From: Tunturiibacter gelidiferens
GTDB lineage: Bacteria > Acidobacteriota > Terriglobia > Terriglobales > Acidobacteriaceae
Length of the DNA stretch: 64,000 bases
NCBI RefSeq assembly: GCF_013410115.1
Contig: NZ_JACCCV010000001.1
Location: 2,356,001 to 2,420,000, forward strand
Reading direction: 5' to 3'
Positions 1 to 10,094 of this stretch are shown piece by piece (position 1 is the first letter of the stretch; each line of letters starts with the position of its first letter). A program made the translations under genes and the position numbers. Under the pieces are notes generated by a model that was given only the letters and a program-made list of their open reading frames with translations, was not told where the DNA came from and did not search any database.

Positions 1-1
1 G

Positions 2-1027
2 CTGGAAGGCGCGGGGATGCCGGCGCAGTCTGCGCAGTTTGTCTTCGAAGGCAAAGCGAAGGCAGCGGCTGAAGACGAGTTGAAGCGTGTAGGCGAAGCC
101 GGCGGCAGTATATTGACGCCTGAAGACGAGGCCTACCCTGAACGGCTGCGTGAGATCTACGATCCACCGTCGACGCTTTGGATTCGCGGGGACCTCTCTC
201 TGCTGGCCCGGCCCGGAATCGCGGTTGTCGGAACGCGCCAGCCTTCGCCGTACGGAGCGGGCATGGCGGAGCTGCTCTCGCGCGATCTTGCGAATCGGCG
301 GATGGTGATCCTGAGCGGCATGGCTCGCGGGGTCGACACCGCAGCGCACAAGGGAGCGATCGAGGCAGGCGGCAAAACCGTCGCTGTCTGGGGCACGGGC
401 ATCGACGTCATCTATCCCAAGGAGAACAAGAAGCTGGCTGAGCAGATCGTCGCAACCGGTGGAACGATCGTGAGCGAGTATCCGCTCGGAACCTTTCCTG
501 CGCCGCAGAACTTTCCTATTCGCAACCGGATTCTGAGTGGAATGAGCGTCGGCGTGCTGGTCATCGAAGCCGCCGAGTACAGCGGAACCAGAATTACGGC
601 GCGGTGCGCGATGGAGCAGAATCGCGATGTTTACGCTGTCCCGGGGAACGTGACGAACAAGAACGCGTGGGGGCCTAACACCCTGATAAAACAAGGAGCT
701 AAGCTGACTGCGACCTGGGAGGATATCTGGGAGGATCTGCCCTCGCAGATCAGGCTGGCATTGGAGGACGAGCAGGCAGCGGCTGGCGGAGGGTCTGAAT
801 CGAAACCGGGAGGGGCTGCATCTCTATTTAACGATACGCCGCTTCCTGAGCACGAAAGGATCGTCTTCGAAAAGCTGCGGCACGATGAGTCGACGCAACT
901 GGACGAGCTGATCGAACAGTTGGAGGCGGAGTTGGGATCCGCAGAGATCTTTACCGCGCTTTTTGAACTGGAGCTTGCGGGGCGTGTTCGGCAACTGCCC
1001 GGAAAAAATTATGTGCGGGCGTTCTGA
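2..1027 (+). CDS. dprA: DNA processing protein DprA (5' end outside window)
   Basis: DprA/Smf loads RecA on incoming single-stranded DNA during transformation. The reading frame is open to the left edge (codons L-E-G-A-G precede the first ATG at 17), so the true start lies outside the window. The Rossmann-like DprA core is clear: GTRQPSPYG, then the SGMARGVDTAAH signature, the YP(L)G...NFPIRNRILSG stretch and the VPGNV...N loop. The last ~65 residues after a low-complexity Gly/Ala/Glu linker look like the winged-helix (DML1-like) C-terminal domain, ending in GKNYVRAF. topA follows 270 bp downstream on the same strand, the usual dprA-topA order in many bacteria. Confidence 0.95.
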   Translation: MEGAGMPAQSAQFVFEGKAKAAAEDELKRVGEAGGSILTPEDEAYPERLREIYDPPSTLWIRGDLSLLARPGIAVVGTRQPSPYGAGMAELLSRDLANRRMVILSGMARGVDTAAHKGAIEAGGKTVAVWGTGIDVIYPKENKKLAEQIVATGGTIVSEYPLGTFPAPQNFPIRNRILSGMSVGVLVIEAAEYSGTRITARCAMEQNRDVYAVPGNVTNKNAWGPNTLIKQGAKLTATWEDIWEDLPSQIRLALEDEQAAAGGGSESKPGGAASLFNDTPLPEHERIVFEKLRHDESTQLDELIEQLEAELGSAEIFTALFELELAGRVRQLPGKNYVRAF

Positions 1028-1111
1028 GTCTCAGTAGCAAGGTTGATTCCTGCGCCGAAGCGGATGCCGCAAAGATAAACGTAAGCTCAGGGTTTCGTTC
1101 GACTTGGCGAG

Positions 1112-1120
1112 TTATCCACA
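1112..1120 (+). promoter_or_regulatory. single perfect DnaA-box-like 9-mer
   Basis: TTATCCACA matches the DnaA box consensus TTATNCACA exactly and lies in the 270-bp dprA-topA spacer. One box alone does not make an origin; it may be a regulatory box or chance. Confidence 0.3.
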
Positions 1121-1297
1121 GAGTGGGTTGGCTCATCGATTTGAGTTGCTGTGCTATGACCTTCTCAGTCCGGTTTCGTCAGTTGAGGAATCATGGAGAG
1201 ATGACGCGTTTGCAGAACTCGTGTTAGGTTCGCAATGGAATAAGGAAGTGTGGAACGTTTCGCCTCGGCGATGCGTTCTGGTGGATGAAGGGAACAA

Positions 1298-4204
1298 ATG
1301 GGTAAATCATTAGTTATCGTCGAATCGCCGGCGAAGGCGAAGACGATTGGGAAATATCTCGGCAGCGACTACGTGGTGGAGGCCTCGATTGGCCACATCA
1401 TGGACCTGCCGAAGAACGACATCGGCGTAGAGCTGAAGAGGCGGACGTTCGAGCCGACGCTGATTGTGTCTCCAGGAAAAGAGAAAGTGGTGGATCGGCT
1501 GAAGAAGCTGGCGGCGAAGGCGGACATGGTCTACCTTGCGCCGGACCCGGACCGCGAAGGCGAGGCGATTGCCGCGCACCTCTCGATCCAGCTGCTGCCG
1601 ATGATGAAGGACAAGTCGAAGGTTCGGCGTGTCACCTTTAATGAGATCACCAAAAAGGCCGTGCAGGCTGCGTTTTTGAACGCTCGCGATATAGATGAGG
1701 ATCTGGTGGATGCGCAGCAGACGCGGCGCGTGCTGGATCGGTTGGTGGGCTATCAGGTATCTCCGCTGCTCTGGGACAAGGTGCGGCGCGGGCTTTCGGC
1801 GGGACGTGTGCAAACGGTCGCGCTGCGGCTGATCGTCGAGCGGGAGCAGGAGATCAATGACTTCAATCCAGTGGAGTACTGGACCATCGATGCACAGCTT
1901 GAGCCCACTGCGAACAAGCAGAGCTTCACGGCACGATTTGTCGGTGTCAATGGCGTTTCCGCCCGTGTTGCAAACGGAAAAGATGAAGAGGGCAAAGAGC
2001 TCTTTCTGTCGAACGCGCTGCCTGATCACGAGGCGGTAGACGAGGTTGTCAGCGAGCTGAAGGTTGCAAAGTGGAGTGTTCGCTCGGTTGAGAAGAAGGA
2101 GCGCAGGAGCAATCCGAAGGCTCCCTTTACGACGAGTAAGCTGCAGCAGGATGCTGCCGGTCGTCTCGGCTTCAATGTGCGGCGGACGATGGGTGTCGCG
2201 CAGCGTTTATATGAGGGCGTAGAGATTGGCGCAGAGGGCACGGTCGGTCTGATCACCTATATGCGTACCGACTCGACCCGCGTCAGCGCAGATGCGATTG
2301 CAGAGGCTCGCGAATTTATTGGCAAGCTGGGCGCGAAGTATCTGCCCGCAACCCCTAACGAGTATCTCGGCAAAAAACAGGTCGAGGCACAGGACGCACA
2401 CGAAGCCATCCGGCCGACGAGCGTAAAGTACACGCCGGACTCGATCAGAAAGTATCTGAGTGACGAGCAGTACAGGCTTTACAAGCTGATCTGGCAGCGC
2501 TTTGTCTCCAGCCAGATGACGCCTGCGGTCTTCGACCAGACGACTGTGGATATTGTTGCGCAGGCGAAGCTCGCCTATGACTTCCGCGTGACCGGCAGTG
2601 TGTTGAAGTTCGAAGGACACCTGAGGTTCGAAGAGGAAGACAAGCGCGCACGCCAGGCAGCCAAAGATAAGGCCGCGAAGGAAGAGGCGTCCGCAAAGCC
2701 AGTTGTCGATGCCGGGGCAGCCGCGCAGGGAGGGAGTGAAGAAGAGGATGAGGCAGAAGCAAGGTTGCCGGAGTTGAGCAACGGAGAAGCACTGCGTCTG
2801 CAAAAACTCGATCCGCTGCAGAAGTTTACCCAGCCGCCGCCGCGCTTCAACGAAGCTAGTCTCGTGAAGACGCTTGAAGAGAAGGGAATTGGCCGACCTT
2901 CCACCTACGCGTCCATCATTAATACGATTCAGGATCGCGACTACGTGAAGAAGATCCAGTCGAAGTTTGTGCCGACCGAGATTGGTACGGTGGTTACAAA
3001 GCTGCTGGTGAAGAACTTCCCCTACATCTTCGATACCGCATACACCGCGACGCTCGAAGGAGAACTCGATGCCGTTGAAGATGGGACGGAGCGATGGACG
3101 GATCTGCTGAACGGGTTCTACGACCACTTCGAGAAGGAGCTGAACGTCGCCAGCGACAACATGGAAGACGTGAAGCGGATGGAGCAGAAGACCGACGAGG
3201 TCTGCGACAACTGCGGTAGTCCTCTCATTCTGAAGTGGGGCAAGTTCGGCAGCTTCTACTCCTGCAGCAACTTCACCAAGGTCAAGCCGATGACGATTGC
3301 GGCTGGTCCCTGGAAGAAGGATTCCAAAGGTGTAACGAAAAAGGTTACAAGTGCATTTGCGTTCCCGCTGATTGTAAAAGCGACGACCGAAGACGTGGTC
3401 GAGTACTCCAAAGAGGTTGGCGACGCGAAGGAGATGACGTCAGCAATCGCCGAAGCCGCCGAACAGGGCAAGAAGGTCACCGTCGAGCCGGTAAGTTGCG
3501 ACTTCACCAAGGAGAACTTCGCGGCAAAGCCCGACCTGAGCGCCCCCGGAGCCGACGAGACGCCCGAAGAGGAGGCCTGCGATAACTGCGGACGCACGAT
3601 GGTTTTGCGCAACGGCCCCTGGGGACCGTTTATGGCCTGCCCCGGCTACAACGAGGATCCGCCCTGCAAGACGATTCGCAAGCTGAACCAGAAGGTACAG
3701 CAGAAGCCGCCGGTCCAGCTGGAAGAGTCCTGCCCGAAGTGCGGCAAACCTCTGCTTCTCCGCAACGGTCAGTACGGCGAGTTCATCAGCTGCAGCGGAT
3801 ATCCGAAGTGCAAGTACATCAAGCAGGAGCTGCTCGACGTAAAGTGCCCGAAGGATGGCGGCGATATTGCCGTCCGCAAGACCAAGCGCGGCGATCTCTT
3901 CTACGGCTGCGTGAACTATCCCAAGTGCGACTTCGCCTCGAACCTGAAGCTGGTGAACCAGACCTGTCCGAAGTGCGACAGCGCCTATGTTCTTGAGGTC
4001 GTCAACGACAAGGGCACCTACCTCGTATGTCCGAACAATCGTGAGGCGCTTCCGAAACGCCGCAAGAAGAAGGGCGCTCCGGAAGAAGAGCCGACGACTC
4101 CGCCGTGCACTTACGAGAAAAAGATTGCCGGGCCGGCTCCGATACCCGTCATCGAACGGCCCGATCCTGAGAAGACCCGGGCAGTTGTCGAGAGCGTAGC
4201 TTAA
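1298..4204 (+). CDS. topA: DNA topoisomerase I (type IA)
   Basis: Relaxes negative supercoils by cutting one strand through a 5'-phosphotyrosine. Residues 1-140 form the Toprim domain (start MGKSLVIVESPAKAKTIGKY; acidic motif DPDREGEA). The active-site tyrosine sits in GLITYMRTDSTR. Domain II-IV motifs such as GIGRPSTYASIINTIQDRDY are intact. The C-terminal third carries about five topoisomerase zinc-ribbon repeats; repeats 2 and 3 have four Cys, whereas the first lacks an obvious fourth Cys and the fourth reads CPKDGG, losing one of the paired Cys. A Glu/Ala-rich insert (about residues 450-490) interrupts the core. Length 968 aa is at the long end for the family. ATG is preceded by AAGGGA. 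Confidence 0.98.
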   Translation: MGKSLVIVESPAKAKTIGKYLGSDYVVEASIGHIMDLPKNDIGVELKRRTFEPTLIVSPGKEKVVDRLKKLAAKADMVYLAPDPDREGEAIAAHLSIQLLPMMKDKSKVRRVTFNEITKKAVQAAFLNARDIDEDLVDAQQTRRVLDRLVGYQVSPLLWDKVRRGLSAGRVQTVALRLIVEREQEINDFNPVEYWTIDAQLEPTANKQSFTARFVGVNGVSARVANGKDEEGKELFLSNALPDHEAVDEVVSELKVAKWSVRSVEKKERRSNPKAPFTTSKLQQDAAGRLGFNVRRTMGVAQRLYEGVEIGAEGTVGLITYMRTDSTRVSADAIAEAREFIGKLGAKYLPATPNEYLGKKQVEAQDAHEAIRPTSVKYTPDSIRKYLSDEQYRLYKLIWQRFVSSQMTPAVFDQTTVDIVAQAKLAYDFRVTGSVLKFEGHLRFEEEDKRARQAAKDKAAKEEASAKPVVDAGAAAQGGSEEEDEAEARLPELSNGEALRLQKLDPLQKFTQPPPRFNEASLVKTLEEKGIGRPSTYASIINTIQDRDYVKKIQSKFVPTEIGTVVTKLLVKNFPYIFDTAYTATLEGELDAVEDGTERWTDLLNGFYDHFEKELNVASDNMEDVKRMEQKTDEVCDNCGSPLILKWGKFGSFYSCSNFTKVKPMTIAAGPWKKDSKGVTKKVTSAFAFPLIVKATTEDVVEYSKEVGDAKEMTSAIAEAAEQGKKVTVEPVSCDFTKENFAAKPDLSAPGADETPEEEACDNCGRTMVLRNGPWGPFMACPGYNEDPPCKTIRKLNQKVQQKPPVQLEESCPKCGKPLLLRNGQYGEFISCSGYPKCKYIKQELLDVKCPKDGGDIAVRKTKRGDLFYGCVNYPKCDFASNLKLVNQTCPKCDSAYVLEVVNDKGTYLVCPNNREALPKRRKKKGAPEEEPTTPPCTYEKKIAGPAPIPVIERPDPEKTRAVVESVA

Positions 4205-4298
4205 CAGAAGGCAAGGGAACGACGAGATGCGCTGTAGAGGACTCCTGGACCGGTCAGCGCGCCTTCGCGTGATCCAAGCCTGAAAACTCGGTAGTGGG

Positions 4299-4568
4299 TC
4301 AGTTTGGACTCGAGCGAACGTGGTAATACTGCCGCGTGGTTTCCACGATGACACCGGCCAATGCATAGGTTGCGGCATTTGCAATCAGGACGAAGTAGAA
4401 GCCCTGCGGGTGTTGGCGTGCCATCGCGATCGGGCAGGTTAGATAGACGAGAGCCCGTCCAAGGCCGCCTGTACCAAGCGGATTCGAAAGAGTCGCCGAG
4501 ATATAGACTCTCCAGACGAAGACAACGATCGCGCCCACGGTGGCCCAAATGGCGATTCGGCTTTTCAT
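4299..4568 (-). CDS. small membrane protein, unknown
   Basis: 89 residues with a strong hydrophobic N-terminal segment (IAIWATVGAIVVFVWRVYIS) and a second one around residues 55-75 (FYFVLIANAATYALAGVIVE), so probably two transmembrane helices. The ATG at 4568 has AGGGAG at good spacing. It stands alone, convergent with topA. I do not recognise the family. Confidence 0.6.
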   Translation of the reverse strand: MKSRIAIWATVGAIVVFVWRVYISATLSNPLGTGGLGRALVYLTCPIAMARQHPQGFYFVLIANAATYALAGVIVETTRQYYHVRSSPN

Positions 4569-4737
4569 GCAGCAGCTCCCTCTACCTTAGCTCCAATTAT
4601 CCTCCTGACACCGCAATCTTGCAGACTGGTCGACCCGCGGGCAATCTGAAACTGCGCCAAGCCTGAAAATCCGCGACTTTCCTTTTTTGCATCGTTTCTG
4701 TTACAAATGCATCACGGCCTCACGGTTTCTTAATGTC

Positions 4738-4756
4738 CCCGGCAATGATCGCCGGG
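4738..4756. repeat. short GC hairpin upstream of the DUF427 gene
   Basis: CCCGGC-7 nt-GCCGGG, a 6-bp stem about 50 bp before the DUF427 start codon. It could lie in the 5' leader; no T-run follows, so a terminator is unlikely. Confidence 0.25.
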
Positions 4757-4804
4757 CGTTGGCTAACGAACGTAACTCGTTGAAAAGAATGCAGGTAGTG
4801 GACT

Positions 4805-5089
4805 ATGGCGAAGGCAGTTTGGAATGGCCAGACACTGGCCGAAAGCGAAACCTATGAAACGGTCGAGGGAAATATCTACTTCCCCGAAGAATCAGTAAAG
4901 CGAGAGTTTTTGAAGCCCAGTTCGACCACCTCCAGTTGCCCCTGGAAGGGCCAGGCCCGCTACTACACCATCGTGGTGGACGGCCAGGACAACCCGGATG
5001 CGGCGTGGTACTACCCCGACCCGAAGCCGGCGGCGCGCAATGTAAAGCACCACATAGCCTTCTGGCGCGGTGTCGAAGTCACGAAATAG
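4805..5089 (+). CDS. DUF427 domain protein
   Basis: 94 aa, a single complete DUF427 domain: AVWNGQTLAES near the start, IYFPEESV, the SSTTSSCPWKGQARYY stretch and NVKHHIAFWRGVEV at the end are characteristic of this small compact family. The biochemical function is not established. Cytoplasmic, no signal peptide. Monocistronic, convergent with the histidine kinase on the other strand. Confidence 0.88.
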   Translation: MAKAVWNGQTLAESETYETVEGNIYFPEESVKREFLKPSSTTSSCPWKGQARYYTIVVDGQDNPDAAWYYPDPKPAARNVKHHIAFWRGVEVTK

Positions 5090-5107
5090 CTAAGGTAAAA
5101 GAATAAA

Positions 5108-5132
5108 GGGGATGGGCTAAATACCTCTCCCC
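5108..5132. terminator. weak hairpin between convergent genes
   Basis: GGGGA / TCCCC arms with further GG/CC pairing inside, preceded on the plus strand by an A-rich stretch and followed by CATTTGCTTT. It lies between the DUF427 stop and the histidine kinase stop, where a shared terminator would be expected. The stem is imperfect. Confidence 0.35.
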
Positions 5133-5139
5133 ATTTGCT

Positions 5140-6639
5140 TTAGTAAGCCTGGAGACGATCGAGTGGCAACCGGACCTGGAAACAGGTAGCTCCCGGCTTC
5201 GATTCAACCGTAACGAACCCAGAGTGCTTATTGACGATGCGTTGAACGGTGTCGAGTCCAAGTCCAAGCCCGCGGCCCGGCGCCTTGGTGGTGAAGAATG
5301 GCTCAAAGATCCGCGACTTGATCTCCGGCTCGATTCCAGGCCCCGAATCCCAGACTTCTACCAGGGCCATCTGGCCACCTTTGTGGGTCGTCAGCCGCAG
5401 CGTTCCCATATCATTCATGGCGTCGAGCGCATTTTCGATCAAGGCGGTCCAGACCTGGTTGAGTTCGCTACCGTAGGCGCTCACCGGCTCCAGATCCTGA
5501 TCGAACTCAAGCTCCACCTTGACGTTTCTGAGCCGCGAGTTGAACATTACCAGCGTATTTTCAAGCGATTGCGCAAGGTCGACGTCCTGGATCGGCGCCT
5601 GGTCCATGTACGAGTAGTCCTTGATCGCGCTGATCAGGTCAAAGATGCGCACCGTGGAATCGACTACCGTCTCAGCCATACGCTCCACCCGCAGGGAGCT
5701 GGCCACCGTCGCAACGGCGACCGGAAGCACCTCAGGGCCGACGATCGCCGCGAGCTCATCGAGCAGGTCAAACGCCAGCGTCGTCTCCGACAGCGCGGGT
5801 GCGATCGTCCACGGATTGGGAACGTTATGAGCGTTGAGCCACTGAATCAGCATCTCCTCGCGGTCCGCGTTCGCCAGCGGATTCTGCGAGCCCTTGGGCA
5901 GGTTGGAGTAGGCGGACATGCGCGCCCGCGCATTCTTGATCCAGTCGCGATACCTCTCCGTCGTCTCCTCCGGCAGGCAAAGCTTGCCCATACGATACTT
6001 CTGGTCGCCATACTCGCGCAGTTCGCCGAACAGGCTGGCGGCAGAGCGTTGCGCTGCGGAGGCGGGATTGTTCAGTTCGTGGGCTAGATTCGCAGCGAGC
6101 TTTCCAAGTGCATTGAGCTTCTCGGACTGCTGCTCAATGCGGGTCACCTCGCGCACGCGGTCCAGCAACTGTGAGACGCTGCGCTGCGCCATCGATGGGA
6201 TCGCGACCATCATCTCCGGAAACAGAGACTCATGAACATCGATCGCCCATACCGGACCAACCGAGTAACCTTCGCCGCCGTAGGTCTTCATGCGAGAGAA
6301 GGGCAGCTTGCCCGTCATCGAGCCGGCCCGGCCGATAAACAGCGCAGCATTCGAGTGGCGACGGCGTACCTGCACCTCTCCCTGGAGGATGAAGTTCATA
6401 TTGCAGGCAGGTTCACCCTCGCGGAAGACGATGGAACGATCCTGGCCAACGCGCTCGGTCCCTTTTGTCGCAATCCAGGTGTACTCCTCGTCCGTCAGAC
6501 CGTCGAGCGGAGCAATGGTGCGCAGCCCGGCGACGATATCAGCAACGGGGGACGGTTGAGCGGGAGGACCTGCCACCTGATCTGCCGAGGGAGCGGGAAG
6601 TGTCGATAGGAGGCTTTCAACGTTGTTCAAAGTGGCCAT
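5140..6639 (-). CDS. sensor histidine kinase with N-terminal cyclic-nucleotide-binding-like domain
   Basis: 499 aa, no signal peptide or membrane segment, so a soluble kinase. Residues ~35-150 resemble a cNMP-binding (CAP/effector) domain: [30 protein letters not shown], then a beta-roll. A helical HisKA region carries the phospho-acceptor His at about 187 ([15 protein letters not shown]), and a HATPase_c domain has the N-box ([14 protein letters not shown]), G1 (DSGPGI) and G2 (GRGLGLGL). This CNB-HisKA arrangement occurs in soluble bacterial kinases whose response-regulator partner is often unlinked; no regulator is adjacent here. The ligand is unknown. The gene sits alone between the DUF427 gene and ilvC. 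Confidence 0.9.
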   Translation of the reverse strand: MATLNNVESLLSTLPAPSADQVAGPPAQPSPVADIVAGLRTIAPLDGLTDEEYTWIATKGTERVGQDRSIVFREGEPACNMNFILQGEVQVRRRHSNAALFIGRAGSMTGKLPFSRMKTYGGEGYSVGPVWAIDVHESLFPEMMVAIPSMAQRSVSQLLDRVREVTRIEQQSEKLNALGKLAANLAHELNNPASAAQRSAASLFGELREYGDQKYRMGKLCLPEETTERYRDWIKNARARMSAYSNLPKGSQNPLANADREEMLIQWLNAHNVPNPWTIAPALSETTLAFDLLDELAAIVGPEVLPVAVATVASSLRVERMAETVVDSTVRIFDLISAIKDYSYMDQAPIQDVDLAQSLENTLVMFNSRLRNVKVELEFDQDLEPVSAYGSELNQVWTALIENALDAMNDMGTLRLTTHKGGQMALVEVWDSGPGIEPEIKSRIFEPFFTTKAPGRGLGLGLDTVQRIVNKHSGFVTVESKPGATCFQVRLPLDRLQAY

Positions 6640-6886
6640 TCCTGGAGCTCCTTCTGTCGCGCTGGCGTCTGAATCGGTTCAGTTAGATCTACATCTCCAT
6701 TGTTACAGAGGTTCCGCTTGATGGTTGTTCCTGGCTCATAAATTTCAAGCAGGCTGGTCCAGCCGACGCGATATTCGCGGGTTCGAGAATCATTCTGAGA
6801 TGGAAACAGAGGAAGCGACACCCTCTTAGATGCCGCTCCTCGTCTCTTCGATTGGTAAAAACTTGCAGCTGTTTAGACGTGCAACT

Positions 6887-7904
<1,018 letters not shown>

Positions 7905-7912
<8 letters not shown>

Positions 7913-8261
7913 TGTGTCGTTTTTCCTTTTTCCTATTCTGATCATTGGTTAGGGTTTTGTGAAGTCTTGAACGTCGTGAGCTATGCTGCGGCTCGTGGAG
8001 TTGAGGTCGCGTCGTAATCCGGCGGTAGATCCAATCACCGGCAGGCAGAAACGCGAAGAGAATAAAGAGAGCGCCTGTGCCAATCGCGCCTCCTGCATAA
8101 ACTGTTTGGAGATATCCGTTTCTGTAGACGAGAACGTTTCTATGGATCTGATTCACGCCGATGAGGATGCACGCGCAGCCGCCAGCCACCAAAAACAATC
8201 TAGGTATCAGAGAGGTTTTTGTCTTGATCTGCTTCTTCGGTTTGTTATCGAAACGGATCAC
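7905..8261 (-). CDS. small membrane protein embedded between ilvN and ilvC
   Basis: 118 aa. GTG start overlaps the ilvN stop as GTGA and has GAGGA upstream; its stop overlaps the ilvC start. Two hydrophobic segments (about residues 19-37 and 54-76, the latter [19 protein letters not shown]) flanked by basic residues point to a two-helix inner-membrane protein with a basic C-terminal tail rich in Arg, Lys and His. No family recognised. The tight overlaps on both sides argue that it is translated with the ilv genes, though nothing shows a role in the pathway. Confidence 0.65.
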
Positions 8262-8863
8262 GACTCGTCCTCTGCAAACTCGGTCGGCAGAATCTCGTCC
8301 GCCCCTGGCTTTTCAGGAAACGACGTCTCATCGTGGTGGTCAGGGTCAGGGGTACCGAGCGCCTTCAGCACGCGGCTGGTGTGGTGGCCGCGACGCATCG
8401 CCATACGCCCCGTGCGCGAGACCTCGAGGATCGTGTAGCCGCTCTCGGTGAGCACCTGGATCAGCCCTTCGATCTTGCTGGCCGCCCCGGTCATCTCGAG
8501 CATCACGGACTCGGGCGCAAGATCGACCACACGCGCACGGAAGACGTTGGCAAGCTCGAAGATCTGCGACCGGGTCTTCGGGCCGGCGGCAACCTTGATC
8601 AGGCAAAGCTCGCGGATGACGGCGTCGGCGCGCCCCACCTCATCCACGTCCACTGTGATCTCCAGCTTGTACAGCGAAGCGCGAATACGATGCGCAGCGT
8701 GGTCCGGCGCCTCGCAGACGATCGTCATGCGCGACACTTCGGCCCGCTCGCTCTCCCCCACCGTCAGCGAGACGATGTTGATGTTGAGTCGGCGAAACAG
8801 GGAGGCGACACGCGTCAGCACGCCGGGTTTGTCTTGTACCAGAGCTACAAAGGTGTGGAGCAT
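8258..8863 (-). CDS. ilvN: acetolactate synthase small (regulatory) subunit
   Basis: Regulatory subunit of acetohydroxyacid synthase; in this family the N-terminal ACT domain binds valine. The ACT domain is seen as FVALVQDKPGVLTRVASLF...NINIVSLTVG, followed by the second ACT-like half (RELCLIKV, FRARVVDLAPESVMLEMTG, ILEVSRTGRMAMRRG). At 201 aa it is longer than the common 160-175 aa because of an acidic tail. ATG has AAGGA 8 nt upstream. It is separated from ilvB by two unrelated ORFs, which is unusual since the two subunit genes are generally adjacent. Confidence 0.94.
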   Translation of the reverse strand: MLHTFVALVQDKPGVLTRVASLFRRLNINIVSLTVGESERAEVSRMTIVCEAPDHAAHRIRASLYKLEITVDVDEVGRADAVIRELCLIKVAAGPKTRSQIFELANVFRARVVDLAPESVMLEMTGAASKIEGLIQVLTESGYTILEVSRTGRMAMRRGHHTSRVLKALGTPDPDHHDETSFPEKPGADEILPTEFAEDES

Positions 8864-8877
8864 TTCCGAATCCTTAT

Positions 8878-9183
8878 CTATGCATCGTGATTTTTGAACT
8901 TATGCCAAGTACCGCACACGACAGACTCTTTATCTCTGCGGGCTTGAGGAATTAGCTCCGCAACCGCTTCTGACAAGTCGTCTTCATTGAGGACTTTTTG
9001 TACCTGCTCACTGTCATTTATGTTCAATCCAAGTTTCTGCATGGCGTTTTCGACTTTCGCGATTAGTTCTGCTGAATCTTCTGCTTGTGAAGCTATCCAT
9101 ATAAATGCACCCGCATTTCCTTCCAGCATCCAGTTGTCCTTGGGACCAGAAACCTGAAATAAACCGATCCAAATCGAATTCAC
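8878..9183 (-). CDS. small acidic protein of unknown function
   Basis: 101 aa, GTG start, 14 bp upstream of ilvN in the same direction. No signal peptide or membrane segment. Features: three Trp in the first half, a predicted helix (SAELIAKVENAMQKLGLNI) and an acidic middle. Together with the DUF4288 gene 3 kb upstream it has the look (short, acidic, Trp-rich, alpha/beta) of small cytoplasmic accessory proteins, but I do not recognise the family. An overlapping frame (9014-9196) starts with an ATG, but its product is Arg/Cys-rich and less protein-like. Confidence 0.55.
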   Translation of the reverse strand: MNSIWIGLFQVSGPKDNWMLEGNAGAFIWIASQAEDSAELIAKVENAMQKLGLNINDSEQVQKVLNEDDLSEAVAELIPQARRDKESVVCGTWHKFKNHDA

Positions 9184-9278
9184 TGACGTCTTTCATAAGC
9201 CGGATTTGATACGTGATTTACGACAACTAACACTACAAAAGTTTGGAACATAAGTGCCTTTCAACGGAGTGCTGCGTT

Positions 9279-9842
9279 TTAGTTTGGACTATGGGGCAGG
9301 GAATCGACAGGCGGTGCAGGGTACTGGCGAAGATAGGTCTTGGGCACCTCATAGAGGATCAGTTCGCCGGGCTTTGCCTTCGAGCTCGCGTTGCTGCAAA
9401 GATTGCCCGTTGTGATTCCAGTGCTGAGAATCGCAGCGACGGAGTAGTTGGTATAGAGCTCGCTCCGCGGCCTGCAGTCCGCATACATATTCGCGAGGAT
9501 GCGCAGAATCGTCGCCTTCTTCGCATCCACCAGGATGATCCCGTTCTTGTCTGTGGCCATGGCGACCGACCCGATCTGATCCTCGCGAAGAGCCACATTC
9601 AACCTCTCGTCGTGGACAGGCGCGTTGGTGAGCGCATTGATCACCTTAATGTGAATCTCGCCAGCCTTAGGCGGCGCAACAGCCTGAGCAGACTGCGTCG
9701 ATGAAACGGGGACAGTGGATTGAACGGGTTGAGCAGCTTGAGCCGAAGCAGCCACAGACGCCGAGACGGCGAGAAACGACCAGACCACGCATGCGACGAC
9801 TCCGAGTTTTCTACTCACTCCAGCTCCGAATCGACTCGGCAT
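9279..9842 (-). CDS. secreted protein of unknown function
   Basis: 187 aa from the ATG at 9842, which has AGAGGGG at good spacing (a TTG at 9860 is less likely). The N-terminus is a Sec signal peptide (hydrophobic LGVVACVVWSFLAVSASVAA, cleavage near ASAQAA), followed by a Gln/Ser/Val-rich linker and a domain opening with EIHIKVINALTNAPVHDERLNV, which resembles the first strands of a beta-sandwich of the carboxypeptidase-regulatory or transthyretin-like sort. Two Cys near residues 118 and 144 could form a disulfide. It is co-directional with ilvB/ilvN but separated from ilvB by a 250-bp gap with a repeated motif. Function unknown. Confidence 0.65.
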   Translation of the reverse strand: MPSRFGAGVSRKLGVVACVVWSFLAVSASVAASAQAAQPVQSTVPVSSTQSAQAVAPPKAGEIHIKVINALTNAPVHDERLNVALREDQIGSVAMATDKNGIILVDAKKATILRILANMYADCRPRSELYTNYSVAAILSTGITTGNLCSNASSKAKPGELILYEVPKTYLRQYPAPPVDSLPHSPN

Positions 9843-9901
9843 CTGCAGCCCCTCTCTCAAAAAAGATCAAAACCGTGCAGCGGTCAAAAATAAACTTCAA
9901 A

Positions 9902-9995
9902 AACGTGGCGTATTTTTCGATGGTCAAAAGACACTGCTAACGCACCACGTTTACCACGCATTCCACCACGTTCTCACCATCAAAAAACCACGTTC
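9902..9995 (-). repeat. CCACGTT motif array with Trp-rich micro-ORF
   Basis: Four near-identical CCACGTT(T/C) or CCACGCAT units start at 9945, 9954, 9966 and 9988, with an inverted copy (AACGTGG) at 9902. Outer GATGGT / ACCATC pieces (about 9918 and 9976) form an imperfect inverted pair around the array. Read on the minus strand, 9980-9951 encodes ATG...TAA for the peptide MVRTWWNAW, three Trp in nine residues. It lies between the ilvB stop and orf187. Confidence 0.45.
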
Positions 9996-10094
9996 AAAAC
10001 GCCGTTTTTTCCAAAACACCCCTCAAAAACAAGGGAAAAACAGCGATCTTCGCTCCTGCACCACAGCCAGAATTTTTTCTGCGAAAATGAAAGA

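Noticed and set aside
1104-1313. 69-aa plus-strand ORF overlapping the topA start
   Set aside because: It has no ribosome site and its 3' end runs into topA in another frame; composition is not protein-like.
9014-9196. 60-aa minus ORF overlapping orf101
   Set aside because: Despite an ATG it is Arg/Cys-rich and the alternative frame (orf101) looks far more like a protein.
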